Below, in pieces: positions 26,201 through 36,840 of a stretch of 57,287 bases of DNA. The notes beneath the pieces were generated by a model. The model did no database searches, was not told the DNA's origin, and saw only the letters and a program-made list of their open reading frames with translations. The position numbers and the translations under genes are program-made. Every line of letters begins with the position of its first letter. The first letter of the stretch is position 1. Source of the stretch: Azolla pinnata. Its lineage: Eukaryota; Streptophyta; Polypodiopsida; Salviniales; Salviniaceae. Location: NCBI GenBank assembly GCA_037176905.1, contig JBBBWG010026314.1, positions 14,810 through 72,096 of the forward strand, in the 5' to 3' direction.

Positions 26201-29200
26201 TTCATTTGCTGATGTCTATGTATTACTTGATCGTACAGTTTTCATATAATATATTCTATCTTATCCTATATCACAATTTGTAAAAGGAAAATATTAGTTT
26301 ATGTACGATTCGTTTATCATATAACTCTGCTATATAATCAACTTGTGCAGAAATTTCTAAAACCGAATGAGCTCATGTAATGTGTTGTGTTTTGAAATGC
26401 TCACAGGATTATGATTCAGATGATTCCCTGCTCCCATTGCAACCTTCTCTCAATTATATAGCCCCAGAACTAACAAGAAGTGGTGCTGTTGCTCGAACAT
26501 CTGCGGATATATTTAGTCTTGGATGCATTGCTTATCATTTACTGTCTAGACAGCTGTTGATCGATGCCAAAAATAATTTGAGAACTGTAAGCACTGGTTA
26601 GATGTTAGTAGTGGATAGTGATTCTATTGAAAGTGCCATATTAATTTTGAGTTTAGATGTATGAGGAGAGTCTGATAATGGCCAACATAATTATGAAACC
26701 AAACCTTTTTCAATGTTTTCCTTGAAGTTTGTTCATTAATAAAATTTAAGTTTGTGTTTGTTAATCATTTAGACTGAGAAGGCGTTATTGATGACAGTAT
26801 ACGAACAAGGTTGCATATCTTAAGAGTGAAAGTTTTTCAGACATTCCGCCTGAGTTAGTACATGACTTACATTGCATGCTGAACATGGATGAGCTCTCAC
26901 GTCCAAGTGCTTTGGATTTCACAGGTTTGTATTATTTCAAATTTAAGAGATCCATTTTTCGTTTTTTATAAAGTAATTATAACAATGAAATAAATCAGGT
27001 CTGTGGTTATGCTTCATGAGTGAAGCCAGAAAGACCATATACATATGCATGCACATCAGAGGCAATGAGTATATACACTTCCAAGAAGACGTTAATATAT
27101 ATATTTTTCTTTCTTTCTCTCTGAAGACATGTTTGTGTTTGATGACTTCTGCACATGTTTGCCTGTGTCCTTTCATGATCATACCAATATCAAGCTGCAC
27201 ATTTTATTTGTACAGGAACTGTGTGCAAACGGCATATTCTAAGATGTAGAGTAATGGTTATGCTACTCTAGGCACCATCTTCTCATTGATAAATCTTGGG
27301 CTGAAAGGCTTGGACCTTGTGTTGTGGAATGATTTTGGAACCATTGCAATTTGGATAAACTCTAAACATAAGGTTATGAATACAGTATATGCATTTCCAC
27401 AAGTCTACTAAAATAAGACAAAGAAGGCACTTAGTATTGTTTAAATTCCACAAGGCTTTACATAGAAGCAATATTGTAGTTATGTTGATCTACAACTATA
27501 CCTTCATGTTCCTTGTCTCAAAATCTTCAATTAACAATGTTACAAGTCATTGTCTCTTTTATTTACGTTTTTTCAAAGATCAACCCTACGATATGTAATG
27601 TAAAAATGGGTATGCTTCATTGAATACTCTGGCTGCTACTTTAGAGATAATCATTAAATTCGTATTTTTGTAAGTTTTAAATTTTTTCTTTAAGTCAGAA
27701 GATTATCTTATGCATATGTTCATGTCTAGTTCAGGCTCCTCCTTTTTTCGAGATGATACGAGATTGCGAGCTATCAGATTCTTGGATCACATGCTGGTAT
27801 CCATTTGTTTTCCAATCGATTGTCTATTGATCTATGAAAATTCCATTGATAAGGTTCTCGGATAATGCAGTCTATCTTAACCGTTCAACACATAAAATCA
27901 CATTTTCCAAGTATATAGCTATGATGTATCATATGTTCTTCATTTCTTGGAGAAAGATTAGAGTGCTAGAGTTTCCATGGGTTTGGAAATCAGTGATATT
28001 TATTGTAGTGAATGTTCTTCTAAACTCTTTGAAGACAGAAGAGTAGATTTAGGTCAATTAGTAGTGTTGTTTGCATTATGTTTCCCTATGAGAACGACTA
28101 TTTTTCTTTCTAGCTCATTCGTGGATAAAATTAATTGCATATGTATATATAGAATATCATCGCAATCAAAGGAAGTGATTGGGCAAATATGGTATTGATG
28201 GCCTCGAGTTGCCTTATTTCTAGGAAAGAGACAACATGCAAAAATCAGATTTTCTGAAGGCATTATCAAGGATGTGGACCGGTTTTGACTCTCGGGTCCT
28301 CAGATATAAGGTAATAAATAATTTATTTCAAAAGATATAAACAAGAGGGTTTCAATTTGGTTGCAATTTGATTTCACATTTTTCTTTCATTCAGGTTTTG
28401 CCACCCCTTTGTGCAGAGTTGCGAAATGTTGTTATGCAGCCAATGGTTCTCCCTATGGTTCTTACAATTGCGGAATCACAGGTACATTTGAACATTTAGA
28501 AGCTATTCACAGAATCACTGGTGAGGCAAACAAGTTCAGCCAACACTGTTTTCATCGATATTTTGTGCAGGAGAAGCCAGATTTTGAGTCCACGACATTT
28601 CCAGCACTTGCACCAGTATTAGCCTCAGCAACTGGGGATAGTCTTTTGTTGCTAGTGAAGAATGCCTCTTTGTTCATAAATAAGGTGATAGTCTTATTCA
28701 TATCTTTCTTAATATGTGAGCTCTGATTCTAGTATTTGCTGATCTGTTGATCAATTTGACTTCTGTAAATACAGGTGAACTCAGATCAACTTGTAACGGT
28801 TGTGGTTCCAATGCTTGTTCGTGCTTATGATGATCCAGATGCACGCATGCAAGAAGAAGTCCTCCGACGGACTTTACCATTAGCGAAGCAACTTGATTTT
28901 CAGGTGCCTTCTTTGTGAAGTATCTGTTAGGTGCGTATGATCTATCCAAATACTTTTCTGATAAACAGTTATTGTAATGATTGATCTCCTTAGGTTGTGA
29001 CGCAAACGATTTTACCCCGGCTCCATAACCTTGCACTGAAAACTACAGTTGCTGCGGTAATTAAGGGTTTTTTTTTGGTGTATATGTTTCTGTTTCTGTA
29101 TAAAGTGTCACTTACAATGTATTTAATGTTGACAAGCGAACTTACAATCTATGGATTGATCCAAAGACATTGGTTGGATTCTCTTAAATTTGTGGTTTTA

Positions 29201-31430
29201 ATGCAATTAAAATCAAATGTAAGGCAGGTTTTAAAGACAATAGACGTGGGCCGAGAAGTTTTGCAATATATTATTGATTCTCTCATGCCATTAATGATCA
29301 TTGTAAAGGGCCTAACTTCAAGTGTAATGATCTTTCAAGGTCTTTATGAGATCATATTCTCAAGTAAAGTCATGGTTGGTCTGAGAAGCTATGATATTGG
29401 CCTTTAAACTGTGATACAGTGTTGTGGGATGTGTTCAAGGATGCCTAATGACATGGCCGGTTTGTGAAGACATTTAGGCTTAAACTTTGGCAAAGACCTA
29501 TTGGGCTCTCTTGTCTTGATTTCGAGGTTTCCATGATTTCATAAAAGATGCAGACATGCAACTTATGTTCTCTGTTCTTTTGTTGTTGTTTTTATGATTT
29601 ACTACTATTATTATATAGTCATAAAAAAAAAAGTCAAACAAGAATGAATCTTCACTGTATAACTCACCTTTGCTAACAGGCTCACTAGCATTTCTATTTT
29701 TATCTGATGTATTGCTTTTGGAAAACGATCTTGTCACAAGTATAACTAATAATAGGATGTTTCCTCATGTTCAGGTGAGGGTGAATGCACTATTGTGTCT
29801 TGGTGAATTGGTTCCTAGGCTTGATAAAGTGTCAGTTGCTGAAATTCTTAAGACACTGAGAAGATGCACAGCAGTTGATCATTCTGCTCCAACTCTTATG
29901 TGCACACTTAATGTAGCTGGTGTTGTTTACAAACAGGTAGCCATTATACTTTTACTTCAATTTTGGAAATGTACAAAATTTCAGAAATAATTGAATTTGA
30001 TTTCAGAAAATGTCATGTTCCTAGCCAGCTGGCAAACGCCGCACATAGATAAAAGATTAACGAAATTTCTAATTTAATATTCTTTCTGTATAGTATGGAG
30101 CTGAGTTTGCTGCGGAGCATCTGCTACCTCTTTTGTCACCTTTACTTGTTGCTCAGCAGCTTAACCTGCAGCAGTTTTCTAAATACATGCTCTTCATTAA
30201 AGAGATCTTAAGGTCTGACTACTTGTAAAGTTTCAAATACATGTCTATTAAAGAGACTTGACTTGTTGAAGTATTGAGATTTAAAACGATTCTTAGATTG
30301 TAATCAAATAGGAATGCAAGACAAACTGTACCCAACTTATCCTAGTGAAACATTTTCTACTGCTTGAGTGCACTTCCAGTGGCAATTCTGAAAGCCTTAG
30401 AAATTATATATTTCATGAACTATGGTTAAAGAGTTATTCTTATTTTCTAATTTTCTCTCATCAAAGCCATATACTACAACCGATTCTATTTTTTGTGCAT
30501 CATGGCTGGAAAGCTATTGCATCATATTTAGTACTGAATTCTGAAAGGGTACATTTTCCTGCCTGACCATTTCTTCTTTTGCAACCACTCTCTTAACTCA
30601 ATTCTGTCTGGCCCAGGAAAATTGAAGAGAAGCGTGGTGTGATACTGAATGAAGGTGATGCTATCCCGCAAGTGGGCTTCCAGCCAAAGGGATCGGATGG
30701 TGAACAAAATGGGGTGGAATCGTCTTCTACAATTAAAGGGAACAGCGCAACATGGGACAGTCAAACATGGAATTCGACAGCCAAGTCTGATCCAGTATCT
30801 ATAAAGGCCTCTTGGGGTGCGGATGATTGGAGTTCAGTTGCTGATAGTAGTACAGGATCTGTTATTCCAACCAAGGAATTGCATTCAGAAGGCATGGGCC
30901 TTTCAAAGGGGTCATCAGTTTCTTATAATGCAAGTGGCACAAGCTTACCTGACAAAACAAATCCAAGCTTTGAGTGGCCACCGTCAGCATCTCAGTCTTC
31001 AATGAAATCACAATCTATCAACATTGCTTCTAGCCTTAATATGCCAATGCCAAACATAGGAGATCAGAGAGGGCAATCTATAGACGAGTTTGATCCATTT
31101 GCAGATTGGCCTCCACGCTCCAATACGAGTGCGGGAGTCAGCCTGATGGGATCTAAATCAGCAAGTTTGAATCAGTCATCTGTTTCCAGTTTATCAATGC
31201 TAAATGGGGGCACTATTCCAATTGGTGGAGCCAATAGAAAGAATGAAATAGATATATCCTCGTTTTTTTCACAAGGGACAGCTCAACCAGAAGCTCAACC
31301 TCGAAAGCTGGCACCTCCGCCTGCTGGTTTAGGAAAAGGTCAAGGTCGCAATCCAATACGGCCTATTCGATCTCCTCAAAGCACCTCCAAATCAGGGCCT
31401 ATAAATCCTCCTTTGATGGATCTCCTATGA
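23282..31430 (+). CDS. SCYL2: SCY1-like 2 pseudokinase with ARM/HEAT repeats, 15 exons, 883 aa
   Basis: SCYL2 proteins associate with clathrin-coated vesicles and function in trans-Golgi/endosome trafficking; plant members are needed for normal growth. Exons: 23282..23413, 24831..25187, 25468..25572, 26030..26143, 26407..26586, 26798..26924, 27735..27796, 28224..28310, 28395..28481, 28571..28684, 28775..28903, 28994..29056, 29775..29936, 30094..30212, 30617..31430. All are GT-AG with matching phase, 2652 nt in total. The N-terminal kinase-like domain has HRALSPE where active kinases have HRDLKPEN, and GFGF in place of DFG, so catalysis is not expected. HEAT-like repeats follow ([40 protein letters not shown]). 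The tail is Ser/Pro-rich with repeated D/S-F-x-W-P-P-like motifs ([15 protein letters not shown]) and ends [18 protein letters not shown] to LMDLL, a clathrin-box-like end. Confidence 0.96.
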
Positions 31431-32898
31431 AGAGCATCGACAAACAGAGCCCCCTTCTTTTATTTGTGAAATCCTCTTGCTCTCTGAGAAGAAAGGGCTC
31501 AAAATCTGAGTCTCTTATCTTGACGAGTCTTGCCGGCCTCTGTCTACTGGTTGTTGTCATTGACATATGCCAATGGTCTTGATCTTGTGTTTTTGGCGGT
31601 GGTGGAGAAGCCCTGTAGATAGTTGTCCTAGTTCCCATGTAAACAGCTTTATTAGGGATTCTTGACATTACCATAAGCACAGCCTAATAAAGCTGTTTTA
31701 CATAGTGTCATTCCTTTTGTAGCAATAGCCATTCTATTTTTCGAGGTATAATATGCCAAACCTACCAAGGCGGTAAATCCATGTACCATTAGAAACTCTC
31801 ATTCTGGCTGAAAATGTGCCTTTGGTTTATGCTGTGAAGCAAGCAGATGAAGTATACATGTGGAGCTCATTTCTGTTTCTGAATTAACGGTTCTCTTATT
31901 ACACCGGTTCTACTTGTTCAGTATCTTTTCTTTTGCTGGATTATCTCACATTAAAATGTAAAGCAGGTCAACGCCGCACATGTTAAATTGGTGAAACCAT
32001 GTCAAGTAAAAGCAGTATTGATGGCAAGATTTCTTGGAAGGTTAGGTACGCTGGGCAGAGTTTTTTTTGAGCCAATTTAGTGTAGTGAATTGGGAATAAT
32101 CTTCACAAGCAAAGGTTTTTCCTGTATGGAAGGAGTAATGGAGGTTTGATGGAGTCCAGCTGATGCAAATGGTGATATAATAGGTATGGGATGATGCAAA
32201 CCAAACAACCCTCAATTCTAGGACTATAGCTTAGCTTAATGAATCACAAGGAAAATGGATCTTAAACTGTTTTAGAGCTTAACGGAACCCATTCGTTCTC
32301 GTGGTTAAGCTTGGCGTCATTCTGGAGATGTGATAGTGTTCTGGTGGTAGCTGACAGTGTCGCGCATCGTCTCTGATCGGCATTCAAAAGGGCTCCTCTT
32401 GGTTCGCATTTTTTTTCGCAGATCCCTTGTCACCATGGTTGATCGATCCTTCCCAAAAGCCATGTCAAGCTTTTGCTCTGTATGCGGTTTTACACAGTGT
32501 GTCGAAAGCAGTCTGTTTTCTCCGCGTTTACCGAGTTTTAAAAAAACCCTTTTAACAATGCACTTAAGCTCGTCACAGGCCTGACACTCACACACACAGA
32601 TACGTCTTCAGCAAGCGTGTCGATATCTCGCGCAACTACAGTTGGTGCAGTCCCTCTTTTCCCTGTCGCGTTACACATCACACGCTTGTCTTGTTCTGGA
32701 GATTCCTCCTCCGGGGCAAACAAACAAACTCGAAAACTTTCCCTTGTTGGCGTCGGGTTTGTCGTTTCGAGCAATGGAAGAGACAGAAGAGATCCAGAGG
32801 TGTCAGTGGCATTACTGTAGATTGTTGTACAGCTCAGAAAGCCCTAGCAGATAAGGGAATGGCGGTAAGATAAGGATTTTATAAAGCCCATTGATTAG

Positions 32899-32954
32899 AG
32901 GTTTTCGTTAGACATTTAATTGCGATTGGTCATGAGATGTCTAACGAAAATCCT
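32899..32954. other. imperfect inverted repeat, 17-bp arms
   Basis: AGGTTTTCGTTAGACAT (32899-32915) pairs with ATGTCTAACGAAAATCCT (32937-32954) across a loop of about 21 nt. The only arm defect is one extra base. It lies about 400 bp upstream of the first dioxygenase. Confidence 0.75.
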
Positions 32955-33230
32955 AAATATAACGTAAGAAAAACTAGAGAAAACCCAGAGAAAACACACG
33001 CACACACAAACACAGAGAACGAACCATACGTTTGCAAGTGGCAAACGCAATCGAGAACAATTCGAGCATTCGAGCTTGATAAATCGCCAGAAGCGTGTTT
33101 TTAGACCAGAAGAATGGCAGATTCAGTAGAATTGATAGAATTCAAAAAAACTCTCTAACAAAAGCGGAGAAAATCGCGATTACTGTGTCTTCCAAAATGA
33201 AAAGCACACAGCATTCGCAAACGTTTGCAA

Positions 33231-33267
33231 ACGTAACATTCGTAACAAAAGTATGCGAATGTTACGT
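33231..33267. other. perfect 12-bp inverted repeat upstream of the first dioxygenase
   Basis: ACGTAACATTCG (33231-33242) and CGAATGTTACGT (33256-33267) are exact reverse complements with a 13-nt loop. A 12-bp palindrome, GCAAACGTTTGC, lies immediately before it near 33217. Both are within 140 bp of the ATG and may be in the leader. Confidence 0.85.
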
Positions 33268-33353
33268 TCTATGTATAGATATAGATATATATATATGTAC
33301 GTACGTATGTCTGTAATGTCGGTAAGCAGAGTAGATGCCAGCAGAAACCAGCG

Positions 33354-36140
33354 ATGGGAGCCGAGAAGAACCTTGCCACGGATCGCGACCAACGGCTGGA
33401 ACCCGCATCGATCGACCCTGCATTCATCGTCCCGATCGAGCATCGGCCTTCGTCCGGGGGACATCAACAGACTGACGAGATCCCTCTGATCGACCTCTCG
33501 CCTCTGCAAGAGCAGAATCCCCCGGGCGACGAGGCGAGGAAACGCGTGGCGAGAGAAGTCGGGCTCGCGTGCGAGGAGTGGGGGTTCTTCCGAGTCGTCA
33601 ACCACGGGATCCGCGCGGCGAGCGTGGCGCGCGTGATGGAGGCCTCCCGCGCCTTCTTCGCGCGCCCGATCCACGAGAAGCTGCGGGTGAAGAGGAGCGC
33701 GGAGAACTCGCTGGGCTACAACGACGGCGAGCTGACGAAGAACACGCGCGACTGGAAGGAGATCTTCGACATCGCGGCCGACGGCGCTTACGTGTTCCCA
33801 GCGCAGGGCGACGAGGACGAGGACGGGGCCGATGTCCGAGTCTTTCCCAACGTCTGGCCTCCGGATATGCCCTCGTTCAGGTCAGAAGGCCCGGTTGGTT
33901 TGTTAAAGCCCCAGGTTGGGCAATCGGTTCGGATCTGGTGGTGAAAGCTACCTGGTAGTGGAGTGGGTCGCTTCAAGTCAGCTGTTTCACGTCACATCGA
34001 GCCAGAATCGAGCTCGACACTGGTCTATAGGGATTTAGCGATCCATAAAGGACAATCCCTAGACATGTTTAGCTGAAAGCTACAGACAAGGTCGTGAGTT
34101 CGAAACCCGTCTATGTGACAGTCGCTCACTAAGGACAATCCCTAGACATGTTTAGCTGAAAGCTACAGACAAGGTCGTGAGTTCGAAACCCGTCTATATG
34201 ACACTAGCTCACTAAGGACAATCCTTACACATGTTTAGCTGAAAGCTACAAAGGACAAGGTCGCGAGTTCGAAACCCGTCTATATGAAACTAGCTCACTA
34301 AGGACAATCCCTACACATGTTTAGCTGAAAGCTACAAACAAGGTCGTGAGTCCGAAACCCGTTTATATGACAATAGCTCACTAAGGACAATCCCTACACA
34401 TGTATGACACTAGCTCACTAAGGACAATCCCTACACATGTATGACACTAGCTCACTAAGGACAATCCCTACACATGTTTAGCTGAAAGCTACAGACAAGG
34501 TATCGTGAGTTTGAAACCCGTTTATATGAGAGTAGCTCACTAAGGACAATCCCTAGACATGTTCAGCTGAAAGCTATAGACAAGGTCGTGAGTTCGAAAC
34601 CCGTCTATATGACTCACACTGCCCAGTGAGCTATATTTTTTTTTACAGGAAGGCCTGCGAGGAGTACATGGGCGAGGCTGGGAAGCTCGCGTTCACACTG
34701 CTGGGCCTGATCGCGGAGAGCCTCGGGCTGCCGCGGGCGGCGTTCGACGAGCACTTTGCGGCGGGCGGCGCGAGCTGCTTCCGGCTCAACCACTACCCGC
34801 CCTGCCCCGCGCCGCACTTGGCCCTCGGCGTCGGCAGGCACAAGGACTCGGGCGCGCTCACTGTCCTCCTCCAGGACCAAGTCGGCGGCTTGCAGGTCAA
34901 GACTAGAAGCGGCACCTGGATCGATGTCAAGCCCGACGATCGAACTCTCGTCGTCAACGTGGGAGACGTCATACAGGTCCCGTATCCGATCACGCTCTCC
35001 CTTTTTTTCCGTTTCAATCTGCGCACGACTGATTAATTCTAGAGCTGATACGTGCCCCCGACTGATTAATTCTAGAGCTGCTACCAATCTGGGCACGTAT
35101 CATCAGCTCTAGTATTAATCAGTCGGGGGGCACGTATCAGCTCTAGAATTAATCAGTCGGGGGCACGTATCAGCTCTAGAATTAATCAGTCGGGGGCACG
35201 TATCAGCTCTAGAATTAATTGGTCGGGGGCATGTATTAGCTCTATCATTACTGCCCGATTGCATTTGGGGTTCGTACTAGCTCTCTGATTTTTACTTCTG
35301 TCGGTTATGTTTGGGGGCCATGTATCAGCTCTAGAACTGCTGTCCCTTAATATATTTTCGGGTACAGATTAGCTACTGCGCGTCAGTTATATCTGGAGGG
35401 GCACGTATTAGCTCTAGAGTTTATTGCCAATTATATATCTAGGGGGCAAGTGCTAGCTCATGAATCGCTGCCAATTATATCTAGGGGCACATCTTAGCTC
35501 TAGAATCACTGCCAGTTATATCTACGGGCACATCTTAGATCTAGAATTAGCTCTAGACGAACTACCAGTTATATCTAGGGGCACGTATTCGCTCTAGAAT
35601 AACTACCAGTTATATCTGGGGCCACGTATCAGATCCAGAAAAACTGCCGGTTATATCCGGGGGCACGTATTAGCTCTAGAATCGCTGCCCGACTATATCG
35701 AAGGGCCAATATAATCCGCTCTGGATTGGTTGGCAGCGATATCTGTTAGCTCTACATCGCAAGTGATGTGCTGATGGGCTATTGTCTAGCTCTGTTCTGC
35801 TCTTCTGTATCTGTCCGTGACAACATAAGCCCAGCCGATTTCATCGCCAGTTGGCGCGGGGCGGGGGTTTTTGGGGCAGGTCCTCAGCAACGACAAGTAC
35901 AGGAGCGTGGAGCACCGGGTCGTCGTGAACGGGAGCGTGGACCGGTACTCGTTCCCGTTCCTGCTGCACCCCGCGCACTGCGTGAACGTGTGCCCGCGCC
36001 GCGAGTTTGTGGATGCGGACCACCCGCCGAGGTACAGGCCCATCAGCTGGGCAAGCCATATCCAGAGCATCAACGACAGCAATTTCAAGGACCTGGGGGT
36101 CGAGAATCGCCAGATCCACGACTACGCCATCGCGCAATGA
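33354..36140 (+). CDS. Fe(II)/2-oxoglutarate-dependent dioxygenase (DOXC class), 3 exons, 371 aa
   Basis: 2OG dioxygenases of this class hydroxylate or desaturate small molecules in plant hormone and specialised metabolism. Exons 33354..33880, 34649..34976 and 35880..36140 join in phase. DIOX_N features come first (EIPLIDLSPL, EWGFFRVVNHGI), then GYNDGELTKNTRDWKEIFD. The jelly-roll core carries LNHYPPCPAPHLALGVGRHK with iron ligands His240, Asp242 and His297, and 2OG-binding Arg307 in RYSFP. I recall closely similar wording, including TKNVRDWKEVFDF, in Arabidopsis At3g19000 and At3g19010, whose substrates are not settled, so no substrate is proposed. Exon 1 and exon 2 are GC-rich. Both introns are filled with tandem repeats. 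The next gene downstream is its paralogue. Confidence 0.95.
34046..34622 (+). repeat. about 80-bp tandem array with tRNA-like B-box, intron 1 of the first dioxygenase
   Basis: Eight units start with AAGGACAATCCCTA and ACATGT. Six are full length and continue TTTAGCTGAAAGCTACA, CAAGGTCGTGAGTTCGAAAC and CCGTCTATATGAC. Two central units (about 34384-34455) lack the middle and are about 36 bp. AGTTCGAAACC differs by one base from the RNA polymerase III B-box consensus GGTTCGANNCC. The upstream A-box-like TAGCTGAAAGC is weaker and lies closer than usual. Confidence 0.9.
35030..35720. repeat. 36-60 bp satellite with inverted units, intron 2 of the first dioxygenase
   Basis: The unit combines GGGGCACGTATCAGCTCTAG with AATTAATCAGTC or ATCGCTGCCAGTTATATCTA. 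The first two units (35030-35090) run in the opposite orientation to the rest, making a long palindrome centred near 35095. Units from 35120 to 35220 are almost identical; later ones are increasingly degenerate and longer. Confidence 0.88.
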
Positions 36141-36840
36141 CCCTTGTATCCGGATCGAGCTAGCCTCCGGATCCTCGAACAGTGTCCGTCTGTGTATCTG
36201 CGTACCTGATGCAATCTATGGATCGATGGATGTATGTATGCAATCGAATGAACCGTACTCTTGTAAGCTGCGGACGCGTTCGAGAACGATTTCTCGAGCG
36301 TTCGGGAATGATCTCTCGAGCCTGCGAAAAACTGGAGCTGTCTGTCTGTATGTATGTCTGTCTGTTTGTATGTATGTTACTGTATGGCACGGGATCTGCC
36401 ATTTCGACCGCTGCTTCTTGTAGTAATCTCCGAGCTCTTCCCTCTCTTGGAACCAATAAAAAAGATTGCCGAAACTAGTATGTATCCCGGCTTCTTGCGA
36501 AATCGAACCGAAGATTCCAGAAGTTCTCGGGCGCTCGATTCCAGAGTCGTCCACCGATTCCGTCTGCCCATGGCGCATTCTGCCTTATGGGGAAAAAAGA
36601 AAAAACTCTCTCTTTGTGTTAACCCCCACGATTTTCGGTCGGACGCTACCAGATCCATCGATCCCTCAATCGGGGGGGAATGTTTCTCGAGCCGTATGCT
36701 CCGTAGAAATACGCCGTAGTCTACACCGTATATTCTACGGAGTATTCTTGGGCCGAGAGCCAGTGAATCTAGTCCAAATCAGGGAAGGCTTCCGGGCCGC
36801 ATGAAGCAGGCAAAGTGACCGGTTTCAGTTATACACAGCC
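36141..36840. other. spacer between the two dioxygenase genes
   Basis: This 700-bp spacer holds a TCTG/TATG microsatellite at 36338-36378 and otherwise only short frames. It must contain the end of the first gene and the promoter of the second. Confidence 0.6.

Larger units (their letters stand above)
31431..33353. other. intergenic: SCYL2 3' flank and promoter of the first dioxygenase
   Basis: No gene is supported in these 1.9 kb. It holds a CA-rich stretch at about 32993-33020 and two inverted repeats listed separately. A (TA)n and (GTAC)n run at 33280-33306 lies about 50 bp before the dioxygenase ATG. Confidence 0.6.

Noticed and set aside
34046-34622. Possible CRISPR array
   Set aside because: Units are contiguous tandem copies without unique spacers, in a plant intron.
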